This document shows positions 13,809 through 22,667 of a DNA stretch of 24,416 nt, one piece after another. Both the position numbers and the translations under genes were made by a program. Positions within the stretch are counted from its first letter, which is position 1. Each line of letters starts with the position of its first letter. This stretch comes from an uncultured Sulfurimonas sp. (lineage in GTDB: Bacteria > Campylobacterota > Campylobacteria > Campylobacterales > Sulfurimonadaceae): contig CALDOC010000207.1 in the NCBI GenBank assembly GCA_937914675.1, forward strand, positions 1 to 24,416, in the 5' to 3' direction. Below the pieces are notes generated by a model that was given only the letters and a program-made list of their open reading frames with translations, searched no databases and was not told the DNA's origin.

Positions 13809-15770
13809 TTACGCTCTTAGCGTAAACGACATGGAATCATCGACGTCAAACTCTTGAAAAAGTCTTTTTTGCCTTACTATGGAAGTCTCTCTTTGAATTC
13901 TATTTTGATAGTGTCGATAAAAGCGCGCTATTATCTTTTTAACATAAGCTTTTTGGATATTGGACTCAAAAAATAGTTTCAACTTTTTAGGAAGATAGTT
14001 GTTTAACATCTCGTCCTCTAAAGATAAAAAAGCCACCGCTTCGCCGTTTTGGCCTTGCCTTGCGGCTCTTCCGTAAAACTGAAAATCGATTCTTTTTGAT
14101 GTGTCTTTTTGAGTGATGATTACATGAAGACCGCCTATGGCGTCTACCTCTGGAGATATGTGTATGTCCGTTCCGCGTCCCGCCATGTTAGTCGCTATCG
14201 TCACCCTATTTTGCAAACCAGCCTCTTTGATTATCTCCGCTTCAAGCTCGTCATGCAACGCGTTGAGCGTTGCGCATTGTATATTTTCTTCCATAAGTCG
14301 CATCGACAACTCTTCGCTCTCTTTGATACTTTGCGTTCCAACAAGAACCGGTACCCTCTTTTTTGTTAAAAGTTTTATATATTCAATCAATTCATCTATT
14401 TTTTCTTGATGATTTAAAAAAATCCGCTCTGGTAAAATATTCATCTTTGATTGTAATCTCGTTGGTATTTTTATGATGGAGAGGTTGTATATATCCCAAA
14501 ATTCATGACTCAAGCTATGCAAAGTTCCGCTCATCCCGCAAAGATGTTTGTAAAATCTAAAGAAGCGTTGAAAACTCATTTTTGAAAATGTCGTCGTCGG
14601 GTCGGTTATCTCTACGCGTTCTTTGGCTTCTATGGCCTGATGCAAACCATTTCCCCAACTCCTTCCATGCATGACTCGCCCTGTTTTTTCATCCACTATT
14701 AGGATTTTACCCTCTACAATCACATAGTGTTTGTGCAGATGATAGACCTCTTTTGCCAATAGCGCTTGTTTAATCAAAAATTCGCGTCTATCTTTTTGAT
14801 GCCAAATGGGAGCAAGAGTCGCGGTTTTATCTTTGACTAACTGCGAACCCTCTTTTGTCAACACTATCTCATGATAGCGTTCATGTACCGTATAGTCTCT
14901 CTCCTTAACAAAACTTGAAGCTATCTCATACGCTAAAGCCGTTGACTCTTTTAAAATTTTATTTTCACCTTGCGCAGAGATAATGAGCGGGGTTGTCGCT
15001 TCATCTGATAAAACGCTATCGGCTTCATCAATAATTGCAATCGCCAAACCTCGTAAGACGTACTCGGTTGGTATCGACTTGTTTGTAATCTTGTTTATCA
15101 ATAAATTATTGATATTGTACTCTTGGCTCTCTAGCATTCTATCTCGTAAAAAATCCGCCAAAACCTCTTTGCTCGTCGTGTAGGTAATGTCATGAGAGTA
15201 ATTCTCTCTTCTCTCTTGCGTCCGCATAGTCCCTATGACGTGTCCAACGCTTATAGAGCAGTATCTATAGACTTCTCTCATATTTTCAGCGTCGCGTTTG
15301 GCTAAGTAGTCGTTGGACGTAATGATATGTACGGGTTTGCCACGCCACGCCAGCGCTATCGCGGCAATTGTCGCGGTTAAAGTTTTACCCTCACCCGTTG
15401 ACATCTCTATGGCGTACCCTTTAACCAAAGCCAACGCGCCCATGATTTGGACTATATAGGCTCTTTTGTTGAGTATTCGAAAAGCCGCTTCTACCGCTAA
15501 CGCAAAAGCCTCATGAAACTCTTCGTCGCTTTTTATCTTTTGTAATCGAAATTTATTTTTATACTCCGATACTTTTTCCGCAAACCGCTCTTCATCCAAA
15601 TATTCATACTCAAAGGACAAATCAAAGATTTTTTTCGCCTGAACTCTTAACTTTGATGGACGATTTAGAAGAGTTTTAACGCGCCCAATCGTTTTATTTG
15701 TAAAAGAGTCCAGACCTTTGTAGAGTCTCTTCTCGTCAGGTTTGATTATCTGTTTGTAATACTCTTTCAT
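13809..15770 (-). CDS. SecA-like ATPase without C-terminal wing and two-helix finger
   Basis: A 653-residue homologue of the preprotein translocase motor SecA. Present: the nucleotide-binding domain with EMSTGEGKT (122-130) and IIDEADSVLSDEATTPLIIS (246-265), SNDYLAKRDAENM (152-164), the preprotein-binding domain with YVIVEGKILIVDEKTGRVM and GLHQAIEAKE (349-384), GMSGT (412-416), and the second helicase domain with TNMAGRGTDI (527-536) and GRAARQGQNG (567-576). The chain then ends after the first scaffold-helix stretch (QNRIQRETSIVRQKRLFQEFD, about 622-642 including flanks). The rest of the helical scaffold, the helical wing, the two-helix finger and the zinc/SecB-binding tail are absent. Housekeeping SecA usually has 800-900 residues. 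It is the last gene of the export operon, 3 bases after the M50/HlyD gene and without its own clear ribosome binding site. It probably drives a dedicated export step rather than general secretion. Confidence 0.88.
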   Translation of the reverse strand: MKEYYKQIIKPDEKRLYKGLDSFTNKTIGRVKTLLNRPSKLRVQAKKIFDLSFEYEYLDEERFAEKVSEYKNKFRLQKIKSDEEFHEAFALAVEAAFRILNKRAYIVQIMGALALVKGYAIEMSTGEGKTLTATIAAIALAWRGKPVHIITSNDYLAKRDAENMREVYRYCSISVGHVIGTMRTQERRENYSHDITYTTSKEVLADFLRDRMLESQEYNINNLLINKITNKSIPTEYVLRGLAIAIIDEADSVLSDEATTPLIISAQGENKILKESTALAYEIASSFVKERDYTVHERYHEIVLTKEGSQLVKDKTATLAPIWHQKDRREFLIKQALLAKEVYHLHKHYVIVEGKILIVDEKTGRVMHGRSWGNGLHQAIEAKERVEITDPTTTFSKMSFQRFFRFYKHLCGMSGTLHSLSHEFWDIYNLSIIKIPTRLQSKMNILPERIFLNHQEKIDELIEYIKLLTKKRVPVLVGTQSIKESEELSMRLMEENIQCATLNALHDELEAEIIKEAGLQNRVTIATNMAGRGTDIHISPEVDAIGGLHVIITQKDTSKRIDFQFYGRAARQGQNGEAVAFLSLEDEMLNNYLPKKLKLFFESNIQKAYVKKIIARFYRHYQNRIQRETSIVRQKRLFQEFDVDDSMSFTLRA

Positions 15771-15773
15771 AAT

Positions 15774-17924
15774 CTAAAGCTTATAACGTTTCTGCATAGT
15801 CTGCTTGACGCTTAATATGACTCTTTGAGCGATGGTTAGCTCCGCCAAATTAATCTTTAAAATTCCAGAGCGTCCATTGTAATGGTTGAGCGCGTCGTTT
15901 TTTCCAAGATCCGCGCGAACTTCAAAAAAAGACTCTATGGTTTTGGTGCCATAACGGTCACTTTGAGACACGGCGATGTCACCGCCGCCCAGCCATCCAA
16001 GCGCAGCGGATGGCAGCTCGTTTTTTTGATACGGAATAACTTGCACCGAGCTGACTTGCAAAGTCTCCTCCGCCATTCCATAGAGTTTAACGCTAGCGCG
16101 CAAAGTCTCGGTTTGAAAGAGATTATACGCCTCCTCTTGTAAAACTACCGCCTGAAAATGGAAATCTTTATTTGGCAGAATCGTGGCTATCTTTCTAGCG
16201 CGAGAGAACCATGTATTTACGTATGGCTGTAGATTCTCTATAATCAACGTACCCGCGATGGGTGACTTGATGATTAACTCACTTTTCTGTTTTTGTAAAA
16301 TTTTTAACTTATTTTCAAGAAGCGCGATATGCTTTTTGATCGGCAGAATGTCCGCTATCTCTTTTTCTCTCGCGTTTAGCATATAGGCGTTTGACTCATT
16401 GATGGAAGCTTCCACGCTTTGCAAATCAAACTCCAACTCTTCATTTTTTAAAATCGCCACTGTCTGATTCGCATCCACCGTTTCTCCATTTTTCACCAAT
16501 ACTTCAGAGAGATACCCCGCTGTGGGAACATAGAGCGTCTTAGAGTCGTTAGCCAATAAAACGCCTTTTGCTTCTATGGAAAAGACGAAAGGAATAACGC
16601 CTATCAAAACTATAAAGAGAGTCATAAAAAAAAGAGTGATAGCGACGACGCGCGCCCTTGTTTTGTATAACTTATTGCTTGATATTAGATAATAAAGAAA
16701 AGTTGTGAATGGTTTTACAACCCATAGATACAAAGAGATGAGAACAACCAAAACCCCCAAGAAAAACCATTGGTCGGAGATAAATATCGCAATGATGAAA
16801 GCGACCAACAATCTATAAAAAAAACTCGATATTCCATATAAAAACAGCCAAGTCGATTCTCGTAGATTGTCGCTTATCGGGGCGATATTCTCTATTCTAA
16901 AGATATATCTTTCCACTAAATAGTACCACTGTTTTTTTGAACGCTCATAAAGATTTGGTATCTCTATGAGGTCTGAGAGTATAAAATAGGAGTCAAATCT
17001 TAAAAGCGGATTGCCATTGAACATAACGCTAGAGACTGAACCAACGACCATCAGATTAAAACTTACGCTATGCAAAAGTCCATCGCCACTGTTTGCCCAG
17101 ACTATCGCCGCCAAAGCTGCAAAAAAGAGCTCGACCATCATGCCCGCCGCGCCAACCAACGCTCTTTTGTATTTGGAACGAAACAACCAACTTTGCGTGG
17201 CGTCCATAAAAGGTATAGGGGTAAAAACCAGTAACATAAGACCCATACTCGTGACTTTGCCGCCAAAAAATTTCACCATCATGGCATGACCAAACTCATG
17301 TAAAATTTTCAAAAAGAGTATGGAGAGCGTTAATAAAATCAAATTATTGGGAGAGAGCATCCCTTGCGATTGCGAGTATAACTCCGTATAGTTTTCTAAA
17401 ATCGCCTTAATTCCAAAAAATAGAGTTATAAACCAAACCACGATGAACTTCGTGGAGAAAATTGAGTTTATCAATGGCTTTACCGAATCAAGCCAATAAT
17501 CAGGATTCCACAATGGAATTTTAAGATACATGAATGAAAAAAGTTGCCCTTTGAGCTCATTGGTTTTTCTCTTTAAAAATCGTTCATGAAGCTGTAAATT
17601 ATCAGCTTTGTTTTTAAAATAGAGCAGATTTTTATGATGCAGACTCATTAAGATATGAATTACTTCATCCTGCGTTGGAGCCGATTCTGGGCAGATAAGC
17701 AGACATGACTCCCAAACCTCTTCCACGCTTTTGCTAGGTTTTAGACGCATGATGAACGCGTAGGCTTCTGGAGTTACTTTATAAAATTGGTTATTGTAAT
17801 TGTCTTCTAAAATATACCAGTTTTGACCTCTGTAATTTTGCTTTTTTACATGAATGTTAAAGATTAATGAAACTTGCAGTTTCGCGACTTTATACCATGA
17901 GTCGCTAAAAATATTTCCAGCCAT
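15774..17924 (-). CDS. PqqD-like / M50 zinc protease / HlyD adaptor fusion protein
   Basis: A 716-residue inner-membrane protein. Residues 35-105 resemble a PqqD-like peptide-binding fold (VTPEAYAFIMRLKPSKSVEEV, then an acidic helix and ILMSLHHKNLLYF). Residues 155-450 form a multi-helix M50 (site-2 protease type) unit with the zinc motif HEFGH at 209-213 and the second motif NGNPLLRFDSYF at 303-314, which supplies the third ligand Asp311. The last membrane helix lies near 427-449. Residues 453-716 form a HlyD-like periplasmic adaptor: lipoyl halves around 463-493 and 548-580 joined by a short coiled coil (500-547), then a beta-barrel region. The architecture matches the YydH-like peptide zinc metalloprotease group. 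It starts one base after the preceding gene. The likely role is to process a substrate or its leader and to link the inner membrane to the TolC-like channel. Cleavage activity is inferred from the motifs. Confidence 0.88.
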   Translation of the reverse strand: MAGNIFSDSWYKVAKLQVSLIFNIHVKKQNYRGQNWYILEDNYNNQFYKVTPEAYAFIMRLKPSKSVEEVWESCLLICPESAPTQDEVIHILMSLHHKNLLYFKNKADNLQLHERFLKRKTNELKGQLFSFMYLKIPLWNPDYWLDSVKPLINSIFSTKFIVVWFITLFFGIKAILENYTELYSQSQGMLSPNNLILLTLSILFLKILHEFGHAMMVKFFGGKVTSMGLMLLVFTPIPFMDATQSWLFRSKYKRALVGAAGMMVELFFAALAAIVWANSGDGLLHSVSFNLMVVGSVSSVMFNGNPLLRFDSYFILSDLIEIPNLYERSKKQWYYLVERYIFRIENIAPISDNLRESTWLFLYGISSFFYRLLVAFIIAIFISDQWFFLGVLVVLISLYLWVVKPFTTFLYYLISSNKLYKTRARVVAITLFFMTLFIVLIGVIPFVFSIEAKGVLLANDSKTLYVPTAGYLSEVLVKNGETVDANQTVAILKNEELEFDLQSVEASINESNAYMLNAREKEIADILPIKKHIALLENKLKILQKQKSELIIKSPIAGTLIIENLQPYVNTWFSRARKIATILPNKDFHFQAVVLQEEAYNLFQTETLRASVKLYGMAEETLQVSSVQVIPYQKNELPSAALGWLGGGDIAVSQSDRYGTKTIESFFEVRADLGKNDALNHYNGRSGILKINLAELTIAQRVILSVKQTMQKRYKL

Positions 17925-17925
17925 C

Positions 17926-19818
17926 TTAATACCAAAAATACATTCTAAAGTAGTCCGAGAGCTTATGCGTCAATATCCAAAGTATTGAACGCTCCTCTAT
18001 CTCTATCTTTGCCAAACCGCTCATTCCGGGTCGCATCCACTTTTGAATTTCGCTGGTGAAGAGAACGTTCACGCCAAAGACGTTACCGTTGACGTCGTCA
18101 ACGTTTGCCATTGGAATGATTTTGTCAATTATCCCCATGAAGCGCTCCTCGGGACGGCTTAAAAGATTGATTTCAACAATCTGACCAAGTTTGATTTCAT
18201 CAATATCCTCTTCTGAAATTTTTATCTTTGCGTAGAGGTTGGTTGAATTCGCAATCTGTATAATAATATCGCCCTTTGAAAAAGGCGCGCCGTTTAACTT
18301 CTCTCGCTCTCCCTCTACGATAATTCCAGAAAAGGGAGCTTTGATTTTTGACTGCGACATATAGTACTCCACTCTGTTTAAACTAGATATGGCTTGCTCT
18401 TTTTTCGCTAAAGATATTTTCATCTCGGCCAAAGATCTACTCGCTCTGGCTTTTTCGGTTTCACGGTTGTATTTGACGATTTCAGAGCTAATCTCTAAAC
18501 GTTTAAAGGAGAGCTCCTCCGTGTCAAATTCAACCAACAAATCACCCAAGGAGACGCTGTCTCCATTGTCAATGTTCACTTTTTCAATAATGCCGTCATA
18601 AGGCGCGCAGAGATAGGATATGTCATCTGTTTTAATCGTTGTCACTCCCTCGACTTTATATGGCAATTTTCCAAACATGACGATTAAAATTACGACTAAA
18701 ACTAGCAAGGCGGAGAGTTTTTGTAAACTTTTTTGTGGACCAAAAATAGTTTTTGAACCCTCTTTTAAACTCATGAACAACCTTTGAAAGACGTTTTTGT
18801 CTTTTTTGTATACGTCATTGAAGATGGGAGCGATATAGTTGAGCGACAATCTGATGGTCTCCAACTCTTTTTGCGTGAGCGTCGCGTCTATTTTTTCAAA
18901 ACTCGCAACGCCTATGTTTTCATTTTTTAGTCGTATTGGAAATGAGTACAGGCTCGCCAAATTGTTTTCAAACGCGTATCTTTCATGAGACGTGGTTATG
19001 AGTACCCCATCTCTGTCTTTGGGATAAAAAATTTCTTCGTCTTGATCAAAAGACTCTTCATAAATAGCCTCTAACGTACTTACCGCGTGGCTAGACTTTT
19101 GAAAGTTTTCTACATGACTTATGGCGACTGGTTTTACGTAAAAGTCCTCCGCCCAACCCAAAGTCACTTTAGAACAGTTATAGCGATTTGCAAATTCATC
19201 GACTATCTTCATCGACGCCAATAGAAAATTCTTTTCGTCCAAGATGGCGTTTAACATCTCTAAGACATGCGAAAGCGCCGACTCGCTAGAGGGTTCAGTC
19301 GTTACGCTTGGAGCTAAAACGGCGTTTGTTTGGCTTTTGGAGGCAAGACGCAGATAGTAGTCTTTAGGGACGTCGTTTACTAAAGAGGTACGTAAAATCA
19401 TGTTGCTAAACTCTATTTGACTCTCATGAGAGAGGAGTAACAAGAGTGCCATTTTTTGATTCTCTTGACTCTCTTTTAACTCTAGCGCCACAATGGAGTG
19501 ATTGTTTATTTTGTGGTTTGCGTCATTGAATTTTTCATAAGCAAAAACATTGCCCAACGCTCTTTGAGCTAAAAAAACTCCCGTTTTTAAAATCGCGTCT
19601 TTAGAGTTCTCAATATCGCCATTATTTATTTTTTCTCTTTTTAACGACCATGACTCTTGCTCTTTTATCAACGCAAAAGCAACGTTGCTCTTAGTTAACG
19701 CGAGAATGTTTTCTAAATAATAAATCCAAAAATCCTCTTCGCTCTCATGAGTGAAACGAAGCTCTGATAAATTGTTTAAAATAGCCTTTGTGTCGCTTTT
19801 ATCTTTAATTTTATACAT
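17926..19818 (-). CDS. GAF-like domain plus membrane-anchored HlyD adaptor
   Basis: A 630-residue protein with an unusual make-up. Residues 1-350 are soluble and predicted cytoplasmic: a first alpha/beta region (about 20-165) and a GAF-like domain (about 186-335, with ILDEKNFLLASMKIVDEFA, the segment VTLGW, and SFPIRLKNENIGVASFE). A single membrane helix at about 368-385 follows. Residues 390-612 are a HlyD-type adaptor: lipoyl halves near 400-432 and 492-525, a coiled coil (434-486), a beta-barrel and the closing pattern PGMSGLAKIEIEE. It ends with an aromatic tail (DYFRMYFWY). The cytoplasmic GAF part could sense a ligand or receive substrate and signal to the periplasmic adaptor. It follows the small HlyD gene by 8 bases and shares the operon. 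No ribosome binding site is obvious, so coupled translation is likely. HlyD identity is firm; GAF identity is moderate. Confidence 0.85.
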   Translation of the reverse strand: MYKIKDKSDTKAILNNLSELRFTHESEEDFWIYYLENILALTKSNVAFALIKEQESWSLKREKINNGDIENSKDAILKTGVFLAQRALGNVFAYEKFNDANHKINNHSIVALELKESQENQKMALLLLLSHESQIEFSNMILRTSLVNDVPKDYYLRLASKSQTNAVLAPSVTTEPSSESALSHVLEMLNAILDEKNFLLASMKIVDEFANRYNCSKVTLGWAEDFYVKPVAISHVENFQKSSHAVSTLEAIYEESFDQDEEIFYPKDRDGVLITTSHERYAFENNLASLYSFPIRLKNENIGVASFEKIDATLTQKELETIRLSLNYIAPIFNDVYKKDKNVFQRLFMSLKEGSKTIFGPQKSLQKLSALLVLVVILIVMFGKLPYKVEGVTTIKTDDISYLCAPYDGIIEKVNIDNGDSVSLGDLLVEFDTEELSFKRLEISSEIVKYNRETEKARASRSLAEMKISLAKKEQAISSLNRVEYYMSQSKIKAPFSGIIVEGEREKLNGAPFSKGDIIIQIANSTNLYAKIKISEEDIDEIKLGQIVEINLLSRPEERFMGIIDKIIPMANVDDVNGNVFGVNVLFTSEIQKWMRPGMSGLAKIEIEERSILWILTHKLSDYFRMYFWY

Positions 19819-19826
19819 TGTTTGTC

Positions 19827-20618
19827 TTAAAACGTTATTTTAGCGGTTACTCCGGGGAGAACCGCTTTATCTTTGTTGTCAAAAGAGATTTTAACTCTTA
19901 CCAATCCACTCGCGTTGTCCGCGATCACCGATACGAACTCTATTTTCCCTTTTTTTTTGATAATTTTACCAGCCCTCTCTACCTCTACTACGACGGATTT
20001 TTTCTTATCTATCTCATCTAATAGGTTGCTATCAATATCAAGTTCAACGTAACAAACGTCAACGTTTACGATACGAACGATCTCACTGTTTGTCTGTAAC
20101 CTTTCTCCAACGCTTGGTTTAATCTCTGTGATTATTCCAGTAATTGGAGATTTAATTTTATAATACTCTAAGACGGTATTGGCTATTTGATACTCTATGT
20201 TCTCACGCTTTTTACTCTCTAAATCAATTTCATATTCACTTTTTAGATTGATATACTGCATCTTTAAACGATTTAAATCGTTCAAACTTACAGCTTTGGT
20301 TTTTGTGTACAATCTCTCTTTTGCTTCTACGAGGTTTTTCATGATTACCAAATTTTCTTTTAAACTTTCGGCCTTGCTGTTATCTTCATATATTAATAGT
20401 CTACGGCTCGTCTCAAGGGATTGAAGTTCGTCATTGAGGTATATAATCGTTTGATCTTTCTTGACAACGTCACCCTCTTTTAAGAGTATCTTTTTGACGC
20501 TAGCGTCAACTGCAACGCTGAGTTTAATATCGTATATCGGTTTAATGAGACCGATAAACGCGCTACCTTGTGCCATCATGACACCACTTATAAGAGTAAT
20601 CAACACTATAAATTTCAA
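19827..20618 (-). CDS. Periplasmic HlyD/RND-type adaptor protein, small
   Basis: A 263-residue exported protein. The N-terminus is a short signal peptide (MKFIVLITLISGVMMAQG), with no lipobox. Residues 34-66 (VDASVKKILLKEGDVVKKDQ) and 150-185 (IKSPITGIITEIKPSVGE) are the two halves of a lipoyl/barrel-sandwich hybrid, with an alpha-hairpin at about 67-148 between them and a beta-barrel at 186-263 ending VLPGVTAKITF. Such adaptors bridge inner-membrane exporters to TolC-type channels. The start codon is TTG at 20618: AAGGA lies six bases before it and no ATG gives a signal peptide. It is the second gene after the TolC-like gene in this part of the operon. The operon encodes three HlyD-type adaptors, so this soluble one may cap the channel side. 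Confidence 0.87.
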   Translation of the reverse strand: MKFIVLITLISGVMMAQGSAFIGLIKPIYDIKLSVAVDASVKKILLKEGDVVKKDQTIIYLNDELQSLETSRRLLIYEDNSKAESLKENLVIMKNLVEAKERLYTKTKAVSLNDLNRLKMQYINLKSEYEIDLESKKRENIEYQIANTVLEYYKIKSPITGIITEIKPSVGERLQTNSEIVRIVNVDVCYVELDIDSNLLDEIDKKKSVVVEVERAGKIIKKKGKIEFVSVIADNASGLVRVKISFDNKDKAVLPGVTAKITF

Positions 20619-20636
20619 ACGTTATCCTTAGTTTAT

Positions 20637-22640
20637 CTATTTTTCTTTTAAGCTCTTTTCAAAATCACTCTCTTTATCGTAAAATAGAGATATTTCAGCC
20701 ATAAGCTCGCCCTTGCTCTCTCTTTGACCAAAGGCGTCATTTGTCAAAACGTCATCGTAACGAGTTGGTTGCAATTGTTTTATATCATCAAAAGAGTAGT
20801 ATTTATCAAATAGCGTCCCTACCGATTTATCCAAAGCAATTTGCGCATATTTCCAATCTAACATAGTCTGAAACATTTTTCTGTGATAATTTATCTGATC
20901 CTCTTCTTGCAAAATAAGCTCTCTCACGCTAGCTTCGCCCATTTCAAGTTTATTTCTCGTGTACGTCAGCAACTCGTCTTTTATCTCTAAAGCGTCTAAG
21001 TAAAGCGTTAATTGGTTTTTAGAGTCTATAACCTTTGTCAGTTTCGTAGAGAGCGCGTTATAAAGACCTTTGTAGAGTGACTGATACTCTAACTCAATCT
21101 GTTGTTTTTGTAGTCGAGATATTTTAACCTGATTTATAGCTTTGTGATCTTCAAAGAGCGCTACGCTATACTCAAATCCCACATACCAAGACGTAAAATC
21201 TGTTTTAACGGTGTCACGCAGAGCGTTTCTTCCATTGTCGTCTAGTCCCGACAACCACGCTTTTGCGGTTAAATCCAACTGCGCGCTTGTTTGATTTTGG
21301 GCGTAACGTTTTTTGATCTCTTCTCTTTTTATCTTCTCGGTTGTAATCATAAATTCTGGCCAATTTTCCAAAGAGATTTGAAAATATTCCTCAAGCGTCA
21401 AAAGCTCTTCGCTACCGTTTACGTCTGGTTTATCTAAAAGCGTAAATTTAATAGCTTCATTTTGATTAACGGGAACGTTTAAAAGCGTAAGCATATCATT
21501 ATGTACCTCTTTTAATTTTGTTCTCATGTTAATAACTTCGGCTTCACGGTATAAGATGTCGCTTTTTGCCTCTAAAACCTCTGTTTTTGCAGCGTCGCCA
21601 TTTTTAAATCTCTCTTCTATAACCAACAACAGTTTTTTATCGGCTTTGAGTGATTCGTTCCAACTATCATATAACTTTTGCGCGCCATAAAGCTTCCAGT
21701 ACGTATAGATGGCCATTCCCATAACGTCCATAAGCTTTTTCTTATACTCTTGTTCATTGATGCGCTGATCAGCTCTGGCTATATAGTAGTTTGACATCGT
21801 AATGTCTTCGCCAAAACCTTTGAGTAGAGGTTGTCTAAGAGAAAACTCTAAGTTTGAATCGTACTCTTTGTCATAGTTTTTATATTTGTCTATCAAGTTA
21901 CTACTGCGCTGATTATATACCAACCCCGTACTCCACTGCGTACCTGGTTTTAAAAGCCCACTCACTGAGGTTTGAATCATATTGGAATTTTCTATGTTCG
22001 TGCCTAAATTTCCTCTTACTAAAACCTGTTCCGTATTGTTTGGAGTATGAATGTCTTGATGCTTGCCCGAGAGTGAAAATTGAGTATCGAATATCCCCTC
22101 TTCATACTTTACTTTGGAGTCGACAATACCCGTTTGAAGTCTCTCATAAAGCATATTGGAGTTGCGTTGCACCACTTCATTGATAAACTCCTGCATGGTG
22201 ACGTCAATATGCGTCAATCCATCGTCTATCTCTGCCTCTTGGACAACGGCGATATTTTCTTTGAGCGTCTCATTGAGGATTGCAACGCTCTCTTGAGTAT
22301 TTTCAAGCGCTGCGTTTGTAACGTTGACATCGGTTGCGTTCGCATCCGTTACGCTAAGTGGCGCCTGCGTCTTCTCTTGAACCGCAACCACTACCGGTTC
22401 TTCTTCTATGTTTAAAAGTTCGCAAAACACATAACCGCTTGGCACTCCGCACCAATCCCCATCGGGGGTGTTTTCATGAGATAAAACTTCTATATGACTA
22501 TTTTTATTTAGCATAGTCACCGTTTTGCTATGTATTGAGGGCTCCGCTCTTACCCGTGACGTAACTGTAGCCGTTGCCATTGACGCGTTCAAAGAATATA
22601 TTGCGCTGTTTATCAATAAAACGCTCACCATCTTTCTCAT
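20637..22640 (-). CDS. TolC-family outer-membrane factor with N-terminal SH3b domain
   Basis: A 667-residue exported protein. After a signal peptide (about 1-20, ending LNAS) comes a bacterial SH3-like domain at about 22-77 (ATVTSRVRAEPSIHSKTV, then GDWCGVPSGYVFCELL), with two Cys that could pair. A low-complexity linker rich in Asn, Val, Thr and Glu covers 78-140. From about 145 the chain is a TolC-like outer-membrane efflux protein: strand segments such as FDTQFSLSGKH and LEFSLRQPLLKGFGED, and long helices with heptads (EVLEAKSDILYREAEVINM and the region around LEMGEASVRELILQEEDQINYHR). The family forms trimeric channels across the outer membrane and periplasm. TolC of E. coli has about 470 mature residues; the extra length is the SH3b and linker. 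AAGGAA lies six bases before the ATG. The SH3b part may bind peptidoglycan or the substrate, which is inference. Confidence 0.9.
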   Translation of the reverse strand: MRKMVSVLLINSAIYSLNASMATATVTSRVRAEPSIHSKTVTMLNKNSHIEVLSHENTPDGDWCGVPSGYVFCELLNIEEEPVVVAVQEKTQAPLSVTDANATDVNVTNAALENTQESVAILNETLKENIAVVQEAEIDDGLTHIDVTMQEFINEVVQRNSNMLYERLQTGIVDSKVKYEEGIFDTQFSLSGKHQDIHTPNNTEQVLVRGNLGTNIENSNMIQTSVSGLLKPGTQWSTGLVYNQRSSNLIDKYKNYDKEYDSNLEFSLRQPLLKGFGEDITMSNYYIARADQRINEQEYKKKLMDVMGMAIYTYWKLYGAQKLYDSWNESLKADKKLLLVIEERFKNGDAAKTEVLEAKSDILYREAEVINMRTKLKEVHNDMLTLLNVPVNQNEAIKFTLLDKPDVNGSEELLTLEEYFQISLENWPEFMITTEKIKREEIKKRYAQNQTSAQLDLTAKAWLSGLDDNGRNALRDTVKTDFTSWYVGFEYSVALFEDHKAINQVKISRLQKQQIELEYQSLYKGLYNALSTKLTKVIDSKNQLTLYLDALEIKDELLTYTRNKLEMGEASVRELILQEEDQINYHRKMFQTMLDWKYAQIALDKSVGTLFDKYYSFDDIKQLQPTRYDDVLTNDAFGQRESKGELMAEISLFYDKESDFEKSLKEK

Positions 22641-22667
22641 TTTTATTTCCTTATAGTTTTTTGTTCT

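Noticed and set aside
13809..15770. Housekeeping secA
   Set aside because: The protein lacks the wing, two-helix finger and zinc tail and sits in a specialised operon, so the general SecA should be elsewhere.
15774..22640. Ordinary type 1 secretion or RND efflux operon
   Set aside because: No ABC transporter and no RND pump is encoded; the inner-membrane part is an M50 protease fused to an adaptor.
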